Shown here: one piece after another, positions 30,253 through 38,833 of the stretch
Layout: each line of letters opens with the position of its first letter
How positions within the stretch are numbered: position 1 is the stretch's first letter
Source: 9FT-COMBO-53-11 sp040900215
GTDB lineage: Bacteria; Patescibacteriota; WWE3; 9FT-COMBO-53-11
Assembly (NCBI GenBank): GCA_040900215.1
Contig: JBBDZL010000007.1
Coordinates: 1-41,172, forward strand
Direction: 5' to 3'
DNA: 41,172 nucleotides
Made by a program: the position numbers and the translations under genes
Notes under the pieces: model-generated
The model's input: only the letters and a program-made list of their open reading frames with translations
Told to the model about the DNA's origin: nothing
Database searches by the model: none

Positions 30253-32361
30253 ATGGAAAAAGTTTTTAATCCGGCGGAAGTCGAAAAGAGGATCTACGAA
30301 AAGTGGGAGCGCTCCAGCGCTTTTATCCCTAAGGTCCCTACTAAAAAACAAAACCACCAAACAACTAAACAACCCTTTACCATCATTATGCCCCCGCCCA
30401 ATGCCAATGATCCTCTCCACATCGGGCATACCCGAGAGGTGGCGACGCAGGATGCCCTCATCCGCTATCACCGCATGAAAGGGGAACCTACCCTCTGGCT
30501 TCCCGGGGCGGACCATGCCGGCATCGAAACCCAATTTGTCTTCGAAAAAAAGCTGTCCAAAGAAGGGAAGAGCCGGTCCGATTTTGACCGCAACACTCTC
30601 TACCAAATGATTTGGGACTACGTTCAGCAGAATATGCACGTGATGGAAGGCCAGCTGCGGGCGCTGGGCGCCTCTTGCGATTGGACCCGCTTCAAGTTCA
30701 CCCTCGATCCGGAGATCGTTAAGATCGTTTACCGAACTTTCCAGAAGCTTCATGAGGACGGACTGGTCTATCGTGGTGAGCGGATCGTGAATTACTGCCC
30801 GCGCTGCGAGACCGCCTATTCCCAGCTGGAAGTGGACTCGGTGGAGCGTGATGATCAGCTCTACTATTTGGATTACGGTCCCGTCACGATTGCGACGACT
30901 CGTCCCGAAACAATCTTTGCCGATGTGGCGGTGGCGGTGAACCCCAAGGACAAGAAATACAAGGATTTGATCGGTAAAACTGCGATAGTACCGATCGTCA
31001 ACCGCGAAGTTCCCATCATCGCCGATGAGCTGGTCGATCCCGATTTTGGCACCGGAGCGCTTAAGATTACTCCCGGCCACGACCCGACCGATTTTGAGAT
31101 CGGCCGGAAGCACGATCTTCCTCCGATCTCCGTGATCGATAAGAAAGGAAGGATGATCAATGTCCCCGAGGCCTACCTGGGACTTAAACCCGAGGCGGCG
31201 CGCGATCAGGTGGTGGCCGACCTTGAGAATAAGGGCAAGACAAAAAAGACTGAAAAGCTCCATCACGTAGTCGGAGTGTGCTACAAGCACAAAACGCCAC
31301 TGGAGCCCCTTCTTCATGAACAGTGGTTTCTTAAGGTAGAGCCGCTGGTGAAAAAATCTCTCGCTGCCATGGATAAAGGAGAGGTGAAATTCACCGCCCC
31401 CCGTTTCGAAAAGACGGCCCGTCATTGGTACGAAAACCTGCGGGATTGGAACATCAGCCGCCAGATCGTCTGGGGGATTAGGATTCCGGCCTGGCGCTGT
31501 GAAAAGTGCGGCGAGTGGGCCGTGACTGAAGGAGAGACACCCGAAAGGTGTAACAAGTGCCAGGGTAAAAATTTAGTTCAAGATCCAGACACTTTTGACA
31601 CTTGGTTCTCCTCCGGCCAGTGGCCTTTTGCCACGCTTCAAACCGCGCAGAAGGGTGATTTTGAATACTTCTACCCGACTTCGGTCATGGATCCGGCCTA
31701 TGACATCCTCCCGTTTTGGGTGATCCGAATGCTTATGCTCGGCCTCTACGCCACCGGCGAAGTTCCCTTCCGGACGGTGCTGCTGCATGGGCTGGTGCGC
31801 GACAAAGAAGGCCAAAAGATCAGCAAATCCAAAGGGAACGTGATTGATCCGATTGAGATGGTTCAAAAATACGGGGCCGATGCCCTGCGGGTCGCTACCA
31901 TCTGGGGAGCACTGGTTGAAAACGACAATTCCCTTTCCGAGGACAACGTCCGCGGCCAGCGCAATTTCGCCAATAAGATTTGGAACATTGCGCGCTTTGT
32001 CCTAATGGAAAAGCGCGATCTAAAGTCTAAGATCTCAGATCTAAAATCTTCAAACGAGGATGACCGGCAGATCCTCAGAGAATTGGATTCTACAATCCAA
32101 ATAGTCACCAAGGCGCTGGATGCCTATCGCCTGAACGAGGCGGTGGAGGAGCTCTATGAATTCGTTTGGCACAAGCTGGCCGATGTTTATCTTGAGAAAA
32201 CCAAGTCCCGCCGAGCGGAAGCCCAGCCGATACTGGAGTTCGTGCTAAAGGATTCGCTGAAGCTGCTCCATCCTTTTATGCCTTTTGTGACTGAAGCGAC
32301 TTGGGAGGAGTTGGGAGAAAAAGAAATGTTGATTAGTTCCCCTTGGCCAGCGGCGAAATAA
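30253..32361 (+). CDS. valS: Valine--tRNA ligase
   Basis: A 702-residue class I synthetase that charges tRNA-Val. HIGH is at residues 56-59 (PLHIGHT) and the KMSKS loop is KISKS at 522-526. The editing domain contains TIATTRPETIF and GTGALKITPGHDPTDFEIG, and a zinc ribbon CEKCGEWAV...CNKC lies before DTFDTWFSSGQWPF. The protein stops just after the anticodon-binding domain (ELGEKEMLISSPWPAAK), lacking the C-terminal coiled coil of E. coli ValRS (951 residues). Two short in-frame insertions derive from dispersed repeats: KQNHQTTKQP (residues ~32-41) and RDLKSKISDLKSS. The TauE gene follows after three bases. Confidence 0.96.
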   Translation: MEKVFNPAEVEKRIYEKWERSSAFIPKVPTKKQNHQTTKQPFTIIMPPPNANDPLHIGHTREVATQDALIRYHRMKGEPTLWLPGADHAGIETQFVFEKKLSKEGKSRSDFDRNTLYQMIWDYVQQNMHVMEGQLRALGASCDWTRFKFTLDPEIVKIVYRTFQKLHEDGLVYRGERIVNYCPRCETAYSQLEVDSVERDDQLYYLDYGPVTIATTRPETIFADVAVAVNPKDKKYKDLIGKTAIVPIVNREVPIIADELVDPDFGTGALKITPGHDPTDFEIGRKHDLPPISVIDKKGRMINVPEAYLGLKPEAARDQVVADLENKGKTKKTEKLHHVVGVCYKHKTPLEPLLHEQWFLKVEPLVKKSLAAMDKGEVKFTAPRFEKTARHWYENLRDWNISRQIVWGIRIPAWRCEKCGEWAVTEGETPERCNKCQGKNLVQDPDTFDTWFSSGQWPFATLQTAQKGDFEYFYPTSVMDPAYDILPFWVIRMLMLGLYATGEVPFRTVLLHGLVRDKEGQKISKSKGNVIDPIEMVQKYGADALRVATIWGALVENDNSLSEDNVRGQRNFANKIWNIARFVLMEKRDLKSKISDLKSSNEDDRQILRELDSTIQIVTKALDAYRLNEAVEELYEFVWHKLADVYLEKTKSRRAEAQPILEFVLKDSLKLLHPFMPFVTEATWEELGEKEMLISSPWPAAK
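30340..30375. repeat. CAACCA-type repeat inside valS
   Basis: An A/C-only stretch (ACCACCAAACAACTAAACAA) similar to the right arm at 18841-18872, read as KQNHQTTKQP between conserved N-terminal ValRS residues. Confidence 0.5.
32017..32052. repeat. GATCTAAAATCT-type repeat inside valS
   Basis: Tandem, partly palindromic units GATCTAAAGTCTAAGATCTC and AGATCTAAAATCTTC, read as DLKSKISDLKS in a surface loop of the anticodon-binding domain. Confidence 0.6.
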
Positions 32362-32364
32362 CCG

Positions 32365-33096
32365 ATGCTAAATGGGTTTGAACCGGTCGAGATAATCCTA
32401 TTTTTGGTTTTCGCTTTCCTGGCCGAGATTATCGGGACGCTGGCGGGGTTCGGTTCCTCCACGGTCTTGGTGCCGATCACGGCGCTTTTTATTGATGTCA
32501 AAACGGCGATTGCGGTGGTCGGCCTCTTTCACTTCTTCGGCCAAGTGGTGGACCTTTTTCTTTGGGGGAAGTACATCAATTGGCGGATCACCGCCCTCTT
32601 CGCGAGCCTGGGGGTGCTTTTCTCTTTCTTGGGAGCGGCGCTGATCACGGTCCTGCCCTCCCAAACGGTGCTGCTGATTTTGGGGGTGTTCCTGGTGGTC
32701 TATGCCGCCACCTCGCTCTGGGGGAGAAAAATGGCTCTGCCCAAAAACAATCTTTCGATTCTTTCAATGGGCGGGGCGGTAGGATTTCTGGCCGGATTGA
32801 CCGGAACCGCCGGGGCGATGCGGACCGCTTTTCTTTCGACCCTGGGACTGGCCAAGGAGCATTTCATCGGAACCTCCAACGCCATTGCTTTCTTCGTTGA
32901 CTTTACCCGGGTGGCGGTCTACGCCGGCGGGGGGATCCTGAAGTTTGACCTGCCGTTTTGGCTGGCGGTGCTGGGGGTTTCAATCGCCGGGAGTTTGGTT
33001 GGCCGGAAACTGGTTTTGAAGATTAAGGAGAAAACTTTCTACCGAATTGTTTACTTCGCGCTGCTTCTCGCGGGGATCAAGTTTATCTTGGGGTAA
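32365..33096 (+). CDS. Sulfite exporter TauE/SafE family permease
   Basis: A 243-residue protein with about eight membrane helices in two homologous halves, each opening with a Gly-rich motif: IIGTLAGFGSSTVLVPI near residue 22 and VGFLAGLTGTAGAMRTAFL near 140, the TauE/SafE (DUF81) signature. Members move sulfite, sulfoacetate or other organic anions, and the substrate here is unknown. Start three bases after valS, so probably co-transcribed. Its 3' end faces rplY 12 bases away. Confidence 0.88.
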   Translation: MLNGFEPVEIILFLVFAFLAEIIGTLAGFGSSTVLVPITALFIDVKTAIAVVGLFHFFGQVVDLFLWGKYINWRITALFASLGVLFSFLGAALITVLPSQTVLLILGVFLVVYAATSLWGRKMALPKNNLSILSMGGAVGFLAGLTGTAGAMRTAFLSTLGLAKEHFIGTSNAIAFFVDFTRVAVYAGGGILKFDLPFWLAVLGVSIAGSLVGRKLVLKIKEKTFYRIVYFALLLAGIKFILG

Positions 33097-33107
33097 TCCT
33101 ACTACTC

Positions 33108-33806
33108 TTATTTTCCTTCCGGCTTCTCGGTGGGAGCTCCCTTTTGGGTTTCGCCTTCCTCAGTGGTGGGTTGGCCTTCACCCTCCGGCTTCTCTTCGAT
33201 CGCTTCCACGCCGGCGACCGCTTCCGCCTCAGTGACCGGTACTTCCTCGGCCTCTTCCTCCTGCGGGAAATCAATCTTGACGACCAGTTCCTCCGGCTCG
33301 TGGCCGACGATGGTGACTTTGGAGAAATCAAGGGGAAGTTCCTTAATGGCGATGCCGGTGCCGACCTCGGTTAGTTCGGAAATGTCTACCCCAATCTTCG
33401 CCGGCAGGTCTTGGGGGAAACATTCCACCTCCAGTTCGTCGAGGAGGGTGAGCAGGACTCCTTCTCCGGCTTTGACCGGGGTGGATTCGCCGATGACCTC
33501 GACCGGAACGGTGGCGGTGATCTTTTCGCCGGCTTCGATTCGGCGCAGGTCGGCGTGGAGAAGCTTGCCGAAGGGATCGCGCTGGACATCGGTGATTAGG
33601 ATTTTTTCTTTTTTACCTCCTAGGTCCAGGTCCAAGAGAGTAGACTCGCCGGCCTGCTCGTAGACGCGGCGAAAGATATTTAGGTCCAGCTCGACCGGGG
33701 TGGCGCCCTCTTCGCCGCCGAAAAGCACCGCCGGCAAAGTTCCCCCGCGGCGCAGGGTCTTAACCTTCTTCCCCAAAATTTTTCTCTTTTCGGCCTTAAG
33801 CTCCAT
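33108..33806 (-). CDS. rplY: 50S ribosomal protein L25/general stress protein Ctc
   Basis: A 232-residue protein of the long CTC form. The N-terminal ~95 residues are the 5S rRNA-binding L25 domain (LKAEKRKILGKKVKTLRRGGTLPAVLFGG; DVQRDPFGKLLHADL), followed by the TL5/CTC beta domain (VPVEVIGESTPVKAGEGVLL). The last ~45 residues are a Glu/Pro-rich acidic tail. The start is supported by an extended -10 (TGT-TAAAAT) nine bases upstream rather than by a Shine-Dalgarno. Confidence 0.95.
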   Translation of the reverse strand: MELKAEKRKILGKKVKTLRRGGTLPAVLFGGEEGATPVELDLNIFRRVYEQAGESTLLDLDLGGKKEKILITDVQRDPFGKLLHADLRRIEAGEKITATVPVEVIGESTPVKAGEGVLLTLLDELEVECFPQDLPAKIGVDISELTEVGTGIAIKELPLDFSKVTIVGHEPEELVVKIDFPQEEEAEEVPVTEAEAVAGVEAIEEKPEGEGQPTTEEGETQKGAPTEKPEGK

Positions 33807-33824
33807 TGCTGAAAGATTTTAACA
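33807..33824 (-). promoter_or_regulatory. Extended -10 promoter of rplY, predicted leaderless
   Basis: Minus strand TGT-TAAAAT (TAAAAT = 33816-33821) ends nine bases before the ATG at 33806. Confidence 0.55.
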
Positions 33825-33900
33825 TGCCCGGACAACGCCCTCGTCCCGTCGGACTGCGGGATGTCCCTTAAAAGCACGTCGCCTGTGCGCCTGCTGTTTA

Positions 33901-33945
33901 AATAAAAATCGCCCCACCTTGTTGGGCATCAAACCAAGGTGGGGC
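33901..33945 (-). terminator. Terminator of the adk transcript
   Basis: Eleven-base-pair stem 33911-33921 / 33935-33945 (GCCCCACCTTG arm), followed on the minus strand by a U-rich run (33901-33909). It lies just after the adk stop. Confidence 0.85.
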
Positions 33946-33949
33946 CGAT

Positions 33950-34642
33950 CTACTGTAGGTGTTTCTCCACGGCGGTGAGGATCTGCCGATCAACTTCCGC
34001 CTCATTCTTCTCGCCGTCGATGCGGACGCGGGCGATCCTCTCCTTCAAGAAATAGATCGCCGGCCGGGTTCGTTCTTCGAACTCCTTGATCCGGGTGTCC
34101 ATCTGAGCGGCTTTCCACTTCTCCTCCTCCTGGGTTCCCGGCTTGGGGAGCGGCTGGCCGCAGTTCGGGCAGGGCTGCCCTCCTTGTTCCAGGTGAGCCG
34201 GGTAGCGGCAGGCCTTGTTGGCGCAGGCGATTCGAGTGAGACTGCGCTCGCGGGCGGTCTTCGAAGAAACTTCGATCTCGATCACCAGCAGCCGCTCCCG
34301 GCCGTAGCACTCCTCCAAGAGCGGCAGAATCGTCTGGGCCTCATAGAGCGTGCGGGGGGAGCCGGAGAAGATCACGCCCTGCTTCCGTCCCGAGTAGAAG
34401 CGGATCCGTTCCGCCACCAGCCCGGCGACCCACTCCGGGGTGTTGAGCTTCCCGCCGAAGTAGATCTTTTCCTGCTCCTGGATGAGCGGGTCATCGGCAA
34501 AGTGGGGATCGGTGATCCGCCGGTAGATCTCGCCGCCGGTGTCGAAGTGGACAAAGTTCGGAAACCGTTCGGCGAGTTGAAAAGCCTGCGTCCCTTTGCC
34601 TGCACCGGGCAAACCCATCAGCATGATTGCGCCTGGGGCCAT
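33950..34642 (-). CDS. adk: Adenylate kinase with zinc-binding LID
   Basis: A 230-residue nucleoside monophosphate kinase interconverting AMP+ATP and 2 ADP. The P-loop GLPGAGKGTQ is at about residues 10-19, DTGGEIYRR is the NMP-binding segment, and FSGSPRTLYEAQ replaces the usual DGFPRT with SGSPRT. The LID contains CANKACRYPAHLEQGGQPCPNC, a four-Cys zinc site. I choose the ATG at 34642 because AAGGAGAGG lies eight bases before it; the GTG at 34651 would overlap that site. It follows the DUF4012 gene after five bases. The missing Asp in SGSPRT leaves some doubt about nucleotide specificity. Confidence 0.88.
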   Translation of the reverse strand: MAPGAIMLMGLPGAGKGTQAFQLAERFPNFVHFDTGGEIYRRITDPHFADDPLIQEQEKIYFGGKLNTPEWVAGLVAERIRFYSGRKQGVIFSGSPRTLYEAQTILPLLEECYGRERLLVIEIEVSSKTARERSLTRIACANKACRYPAHLEQGGQPCPNCGQPLPKPGTQEEEKWKAAQMDTRIKEFEERTRPAIYFLKERIARVRIDGEKNEAEVDRQILTAVEKHLQ

Positions 34643-34647
34643 TGTTG

Positions 34648-37062
34648 TCACCTCTCCTTGATCTCGATTTGGAACTCGAGATCCTGGGTTAAATTCCCTT
34701 CAAAGATAAGCTTATCATCAACCTTTTGCAAATCCGGAGATTGGGCCTCATGCCCGAACGGTTCTTCGAACTCGAAGCGGAAAGCATCCTCGGTTGTGCC
34801 GGGCTGTTTTTGGACCAGCAAGGAGTAGTCGGTGAAGCCGTTGATGTTTGAGGGCAAGTCGTAGATGAGGGTCAGTGTTTTTTCGCTTTGAGGAGGAACC
34901 GTGATGTAGGTTTCGATTTTGTAGGGAAGGGAGAAAAGAGTCTTTCCCTCTGATGCTCCGGCCAAAAAGTTTTTTAGGACGTTGGTATCGTCTCGTTGGG
35001 CGCTAATCAATTTTGATCCAAGGGGAGCCAGAACAGCAGTCTTGTTGCGATAATCTCCTCCCGGCCAGGCCTCAGTTCCCTCGTTTTTCCAGGTAATCTT
35101 AAGCTCCGCCTGCAAGGCTCCTTCCCGATTGGTGTTATAGACCCGGTAGGAAATGGAGCGCTTGATCCAAACCGTTCCTTTGGTGCCGGCGTTATGGTCA
35201 TAAGGATAGAGATAATCCTTGTTCGCTTCCCGAATCCTCCCGGCAAAATTGCTCTCCAGGGCGGCGAGGTAGATTTCGGGGTTGTCGAAGTAAAGGAGAA
35301 GCACCTTTTCTTTTAGGTTCTCCCAGGCCAACTGCGCTACCTCCGGATACTTTTCCCGGCCGATGCCAAATAGCTGATTGAGGATCCCTTCCCCTAGGGC
35401 TTGGATGAACCGCTTCTTTTTGTCTGTTCCGGGGAAAAAGTCGGTTTCGACCTCGCGGGTGGTGACCTCGAAGAAGTTTTCAGCGTTGATCTCCTGATCG
35501 GCGAAGTCGGTGAGCATAAACGGGCCGGTAATTTTGAGTAAGTCCTGGGCGAGGTGGAGATCAATTCCGACCACCCCCTGCACCCCTTTGCCAGTCCCGC
35601 TTAGAAAAGTGTTAGCGATTGCTTGAGCGTTATCTCTAAAATCGGGCCGCAGAGAGAACGCTCCTGAAGTAGTTCTTGCTCCCAATGTGGGGGAAATATG
35701 GAGAAAATCGCTCTCGTTGTAAAACTTCAATTCCTTGATCGCACCGTTCTGAAGCTGGAGATGAGCGAATGTTCCCATCCGCCCGCCGCCGGGGTGAATC
35801 TCAGCCGAGTTGAGAAAGAGAAGCAAGTAGTTTTGCTCTCCTTGGTAACCCAGCAGATTCGGCAAGCTGCGGGCCAATGGTTCGCCGAACTCCACCATCT
35901 TCAACCCTTCCTTCAGTAACGGCTCCAGCGCCGTGCGGAACGATCGCCAGAGNNNNNNNNNNNNNNNNNNNNNNNNNNNNNNNNNNNNNNNNNNNNNNNN
36001 NNNNNNNNNNNNNNNNNNNNNNNNNNNNNNNNNNNNNNNNNNNNNNNNNNNNATGATCCGGCCCACCCTCCCGAAGCTGTCCGCCGCCCCGGCGACCGCC
36101 CCCGCCGCCCGTTCGAATTCTCCCCGCCCAAGCAAGGATCTAGCTCTCCCGAGTTGGAGAGCGCCCCAGGCGGCGCTCCCGCCCAGGTAGAGAGCCGGCG
36201 AAAGAATGATCAGCAGCCCAGCGAGAGCAATAGTCAGGCGGCGGGAGAATTGCGGGAGCGGTATTCTCAATTGCGGAATTTTGATAAGAGGCGCCCGCAG
36301 GCGGGGGAGTTTCCAGCCGCCGGTTCGAGGAGGAGGCGGGGCGGTCTTTAGAAAAGCGACGATCCCATCGTGGAAGGGAACCTTGATTCGGAACTCCGGC
36401 AGGGGTTTTCCGGCAACTTTCTCTTCCTCGCCCGCCGCCGCTAAGCCGCGGTGGAAAATCATCTCGTGCCGCCCGCCGCCCAGGTCATAGAGCAGCTTGG
36501 CAATGGCCTCAGAGGTGATCGGGATGGAGGGAGCGAGGGCGTAGATCTCTCCGCTTTTGGCTTGGGTAAGGGCGAGGACCAATCCTTCAACCGCATCATC
36601 GACAGATAGGTAATAATCGCTGTCGGCCCCGCCGCCGTAGAGGGTGAGAATGTTGCCTTGGGAAAATTCGTTGATCAGGTGGCCCAGCGCTCCCGAATCG
36701 GCGGCGGGAACTCCCGGACCGAAGAGGCGCCCCAGGTTGAGGATGGCCGCTTCCACCTCCCCCCGCTTGATTGTTTCCTCAATAAGGGTTTGGGCAAAAC
36801 GGAAGGCCTCGGTGTAGAGGCGGCCAGCCAGGCGCCAGCCGACCAGAAACAAGCGGCTCCGGTCATGACGAGCCTTGTTCAACAATAGACGAGTTCCTTC
36901 GGCGGTCTGGGCGGGGTCGGAGGCGAGCTGGAAGATAACGTCGTAGCGAGCTTTGGGGGGAACGCCTTCCGGAAGAACAGAGGCTTGATGCCCTCCTTGG
37001 AGGAGTGCCGCTTTTAGCTTCTTCGTTAAATTTACGTCCCCGTAGGCCAGTAGAATGTGCAT
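34648..37062 (-). CDS. DUF4012 protein fused to a degenerate SDR (epimerase-like) domain
   Basis: The N-terminal ~235 residues look like an extended SDR/NAD-dependent epimerase (MHILLAYGDVNLTKKLKAAL; LNLGRLFGPG; TLYGGGADSDYYLSVDDAVEGLVLAL), but the glycine-rich dinucleotide motif is AYGDVN and the catalytic Tyr-x-x-x-Lys reads YTEAF, so it is probably inactive. After a Pro-rich linker comes a membrane helix (about 278-298) and, past the gap at 35953-36052, DUF4012: GEQNYLLLFLNSAEIHPGG and further. DUF4012 function is unknown; it is common in CPR and actinobacteria. The gap lacks duplicated flanks, so residues after the helix are missing. GGGAGAG precedes the ATG. The adk gene follows. Confidence 0.72.
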   Translation of the reverse strand: MHILLAYGDVNLTKKLKAALLQGGHQASVLPEGVPPKARYDVIFQLASDPAQTAEGTRLLLNKARHDRSRLFLVGWRLAGRLYTEAFRFAQTLIEETIKRGEVEAAILNLGRLFGPGVPAADSGALGHLINEFSQGNILTLYGGGADSDYYLSVDDAVEGLVLALTQAKSGEIYALAPSIPITSEAIAKLLYDLGGGRHEMIFHRGLAAAGEEEKVAGKPLPEFRIKVPFHDGIVAFLKTAPPPPRTGGWKLPRLRAPLIKIPQLRIPLPQFSRRLTIALAGLLIILSPALYLGGSAAWGALQLGRARSLLGRGEFERAAGAVAGAADSFGRVGRIXXXXXXXXXXXXXXXXXXXXXXXXXXXXXXXXXXLWRSFRTALEPLLKEGLKMVEFGEPLARSLPNLLGYQGEQNYLLLFLNSAEIHPGGGRMGTFAHLQLQNGAIKELKFYNESDFLHISPTLGARTTSGAFSLRPDFRDNAQAIANTFLSGTGKGVQGVVGIDLHLAQDLLKITGPFMLTDFADQEINAENFFEVTTREVETDFFPGTDKKKRFIQALGEGILNQLFGIGREKYPEVAQLAWENLKEKVLLLYFDNPEIYLAALESNFAGRIREANKDYLYPYDHNAGTKGTVWIKRSISYRVYNTNREGALQAELKITWKNEGTEAWPGGDYRNKTAVLAPLGSKLISAQRDDTNVLKNFLAGASEGKTLFSLPYKIETYITVPPQSEKTLTLIYDLPSNINGFTDYSLLVQKQPGTTEDAFRFEFEEPFGHEAQSPDLQKVDDKLIFEGNLTQDLEFQIEIKER
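35953..36052. other. 100-N gap without overlap (unknown true length)
   Basis: The flanks share no repeat, unlike most gaps here. The reading frame happens to be kept, but the number of missing bases is unknown. DUF4012 relatives usually have more residues between the membrane helix and the conserved core. Confidence 0.9.
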
Positions 37063-37095
37063 TTCTTTCTCTCCCTAAGCCCATTTTAACTGATA

Positions 37096-37101
37096 TATAA
37101 T
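37096..37101 (+). promoter_or_regulatory. -10 element of the RNase H gene, predicted leaderless
   Basis: TATAAT (consensus) at 37096-37101 ends nine bases before the ATG at 37111. No Shine-Dalgarno is present. Confidence 0.5.
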
Positions 37102-37110
37102 CGGTCTGAT

Positions 37111-37512
37111 ATGCGCCTCTTTCTTTTTACCGACGGAGCTTCCCGCGGCAACCCCGGCCCGGCCGGGGCGGGAATTGTTCTCAAAGACGAAAAGGGGGCG
37201 GTTTTACTGGAGTCTCACCAATTTCTGGGGCGAATGACCAACAACGAAGCCGAGTACCGAGCGTTGCTATTTGGGTTAGCGAAAGCGGCTGGACTAGCGG
37301 CGGAAAAAGAACTGGTGGTCTTAATGGATTCGGAGTTGGTAGTTTCCCAACTTAAAGGGGTCTATCGGATGAAAGCTCCCCACCTTCGGGAGCTTCTTTT
37401 GGAGGCCCGCATCCGGGAAAAGCCGTTTGGAAAAGTGGTCTACCAGCTGATCCCGCGCGCCAAGAATGCCCGCGCCGATGCGCTGGCCAACGAGGCGTTG
37501 GACAAAAAATGA
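37111..37512 (+). CDS. RNase HI-like protein
   Basis: A 133-residue single-domain RNase H fold that would cut RNA in RNA-DNA hybrids. The four acidic residues are in place: Asp8 (FTDGASRGNPGPAGAG), Glu46 (TNNEAEY), Asp72 (LMDSELVV) and Asp near the C-terminus (NARADALANEALD). It lacks the basic handle of E. coli RNase HI, as in the ypdQ/archaeal-type subfamily. Its stop overlaps the next ATG (ATGA at 37509-37512). Confidence 0.93.
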   Translation: MRLFLFTDGASRGNPGPAGAGIVLKDEKGAVLLESHQFLGRMTNNEAEYRALLFGLAKAAGLAAEKELVVLMDSELVVSQLKGVYRMKAPHLRELLLEARIREKPFGKVVYQLIPRAKNARADALANEALDKK

Positions 37513-38408
37513 CATCGTTGGAGGAATCCGTCATCAAGACCTTATGCTATCGCGATTTGTTCGATTACCCCCTGACCGAAGAGGAAATGGCCGAGTTTCT
37601 GGTTGACGAATCCGCCCGCCCCCAAGAACTACAGCAGGCGCTAGCGCGTTTGGTGGCAGAAGGGAAGGTTGTCCAAAACAAAGGCCTCCATTTCCTGCCG
37701 GGGCGGGAGAAGATCGCCGCCATCCGCCGCCAGCGGGAGCTGGTCAGCGAGCGCAAATACGCCCGAGCGCTGAAATCGGCGCAGGTTCTCCGATACCTTC
37801 CTTGGATTCGAGCAGTATTTATCACCGGGGCATTAGCCGCCGGCAACGCCGAAAAAGAGGCCGATCTGGATTTTATGATCGTCACCCGCCGGAACCGGGT
37901 TTGGCTGACCCGTTTGACGGTTTACCTGCTCTTTTCAGTATTGGGCTGGAAGCGGCCGCGGGGGGTGGAGGAGGCGCCTGACCGAATCTGCCTGAATATG
38001 TTTTTGGCCGAGGATGCGCTGGCGGTGCCGGACGAGGAGCGGAACCTCTTCACCGCCCACGAAGTGGCGCTGGCCCGTCCGCTCTGGGCGAAAGATTTCC
38101 TGCACCAGCGTTTTTTGGGCGAAAACGCTTGGGTAAAAAAATTCCTTCCTAATTTGAAAATCCCGACCGTTAAAATCCCGGCGGCCGGCCCATCTCCTCG
38201 TCTAGTCGTTATCCTCCGAAAAGTCCTCGATCTGGCCGATTGGATATTCCATCGGCTCCAGCTCCTTTACATGCGCAGCCGGAGAACCCGGGAAGTAGTG
38301 GAACGGAATCGGATTCTCTTCCATCCGGTGGACCTTTCCAAGGATATTCTTCCCGCCTATCGGGTAAAGCTTTATGCTCAGCTCCATCGCAACCCTGATT
38401 ACAAATGA
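37509..38408 (+). CDS. Nucleotidyltransferase-fold protein with N-terminal winged helix
   Basis: A 299-residue protein. Residues 1-75 form a winged-helix-like region (LFDYPLTEEEMAEFLVDE...LVAEGKVVQNKGLHFLPGRE). A minimal nucleotidyltransferase motif follows: FITGALAAGNAEKEADLDFMIVT, where G-A replaces the usual G-S and D-L-D supplies the metal-binding acids. The C-terminal part is helical and basic. The substrate is unknown; it could modify a small molecule, RNA or protein. It overlaps the RNase H-like gene by four bases and is surely co-transcribed. Confidence 0.75.
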   Translation: MTSLEESVIKTLCYRDLFDYPLTEEEMAEFLVDESARPQELQQALARLVAEGKVVQNKGLHFLPGREKIAAIRRQRELVSERKYARALKSAQVLRYLPWIRAVFITGALAAGNAEKEADLDFMIVTRRNRVWLTRLTVYLLFSVLGWKRPRGVEEAPDRICLNMFLAEDALAVPDEERNLFTAHEVALARPLWAKDFLHQRFLGENAWVKKFLPNLKIPTVKIPAAGPSPRLVVILRKVLDLADWIFHRLQLLYMRSRRTREVVERNRILFHPVDLSKDILPAYRVKLYAQLHRNPDYK

Positions 38409-38420
38409 ATTATTAAAAAG

Positions 38421-38449
38421 TTGATCCTCGCAGCTTTTGGTGTTACCTT
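38421..38449 (+). promoter_or_regulatory. Promoter of the 38480 gene pair
   Basis: TTGATC (38421-38426), 17-base spacer, TACCTT (38444-38449). It resembles the TTGATT-N17-TATCCT promoters at 15998 and 16921. The leader carries AAGGAGGAG at 38467-38475. Confidence 0.5.
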
Positions 38450-38479
38450 ATAACCAATAAATCAAAAAGGAGGAGTGAG

Positions 38480-38833
38480 ATGCCCGACATTCGGTTGATT
38501 CTTCATCGGCAGGAGTCCTACGCTCTTTTGGTGGCGACTGAGATGGTTCGGCAGATGTTCGGCGAGGAGGACGGAGGGATTCCCCTGATTTCCCAAGTTC
38601 GGCCGATCGCCGACAACCGGGATTACACCCAGATGGATTTCGTCTTTGAGGCCGCCGAGAGCGATTGGGTGGCGAAGGTGCGGGTGAACGCTGGAGACAT
38701 TTGGCCTAAAGAGGGAACCGTTCTCCTCATCCGAGTGGACATCGGCGCCGGGGGCTCGGAGTACGCTTTCCGGCTGGAGGGCCGCCCGGACTTTCCGGTG
38801 GTGCGCTTTCCCTCCCTGAAGGTAGGCGGGTGA
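38480..38833 (+). CDS. Hypothetical protein
   Basis: A 117-residue soluble protein with no family I recognise. It has no signal peptide, membrane segment or Cys, is acidic, and appears to be alpha-beta (IRLILHRQESYALLVATEM; DYTQMDFVFEAAESDWVAKVRV; EGTVLLIRVDIG). It has an unusually strong Shine-Dalgarno (AAGGAGGAG) five bases before the ATG and a -35/-10 promoter with leader, in contrast to the leaderless neighbours. The next gene overlaps its stop, and a terminator closes the pair. Confidence 0.75.
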   Translation: MPDIRLILHRQESYALLVATEMVRQMFGEEDGGIPLISQVRPIADNRDYTQMDFVFEAAESDWVAKVRVNAGDIWPKEGTVLLIRVDIGAGGSEYAFRLEGRPDFPVVRFPSLKVGG

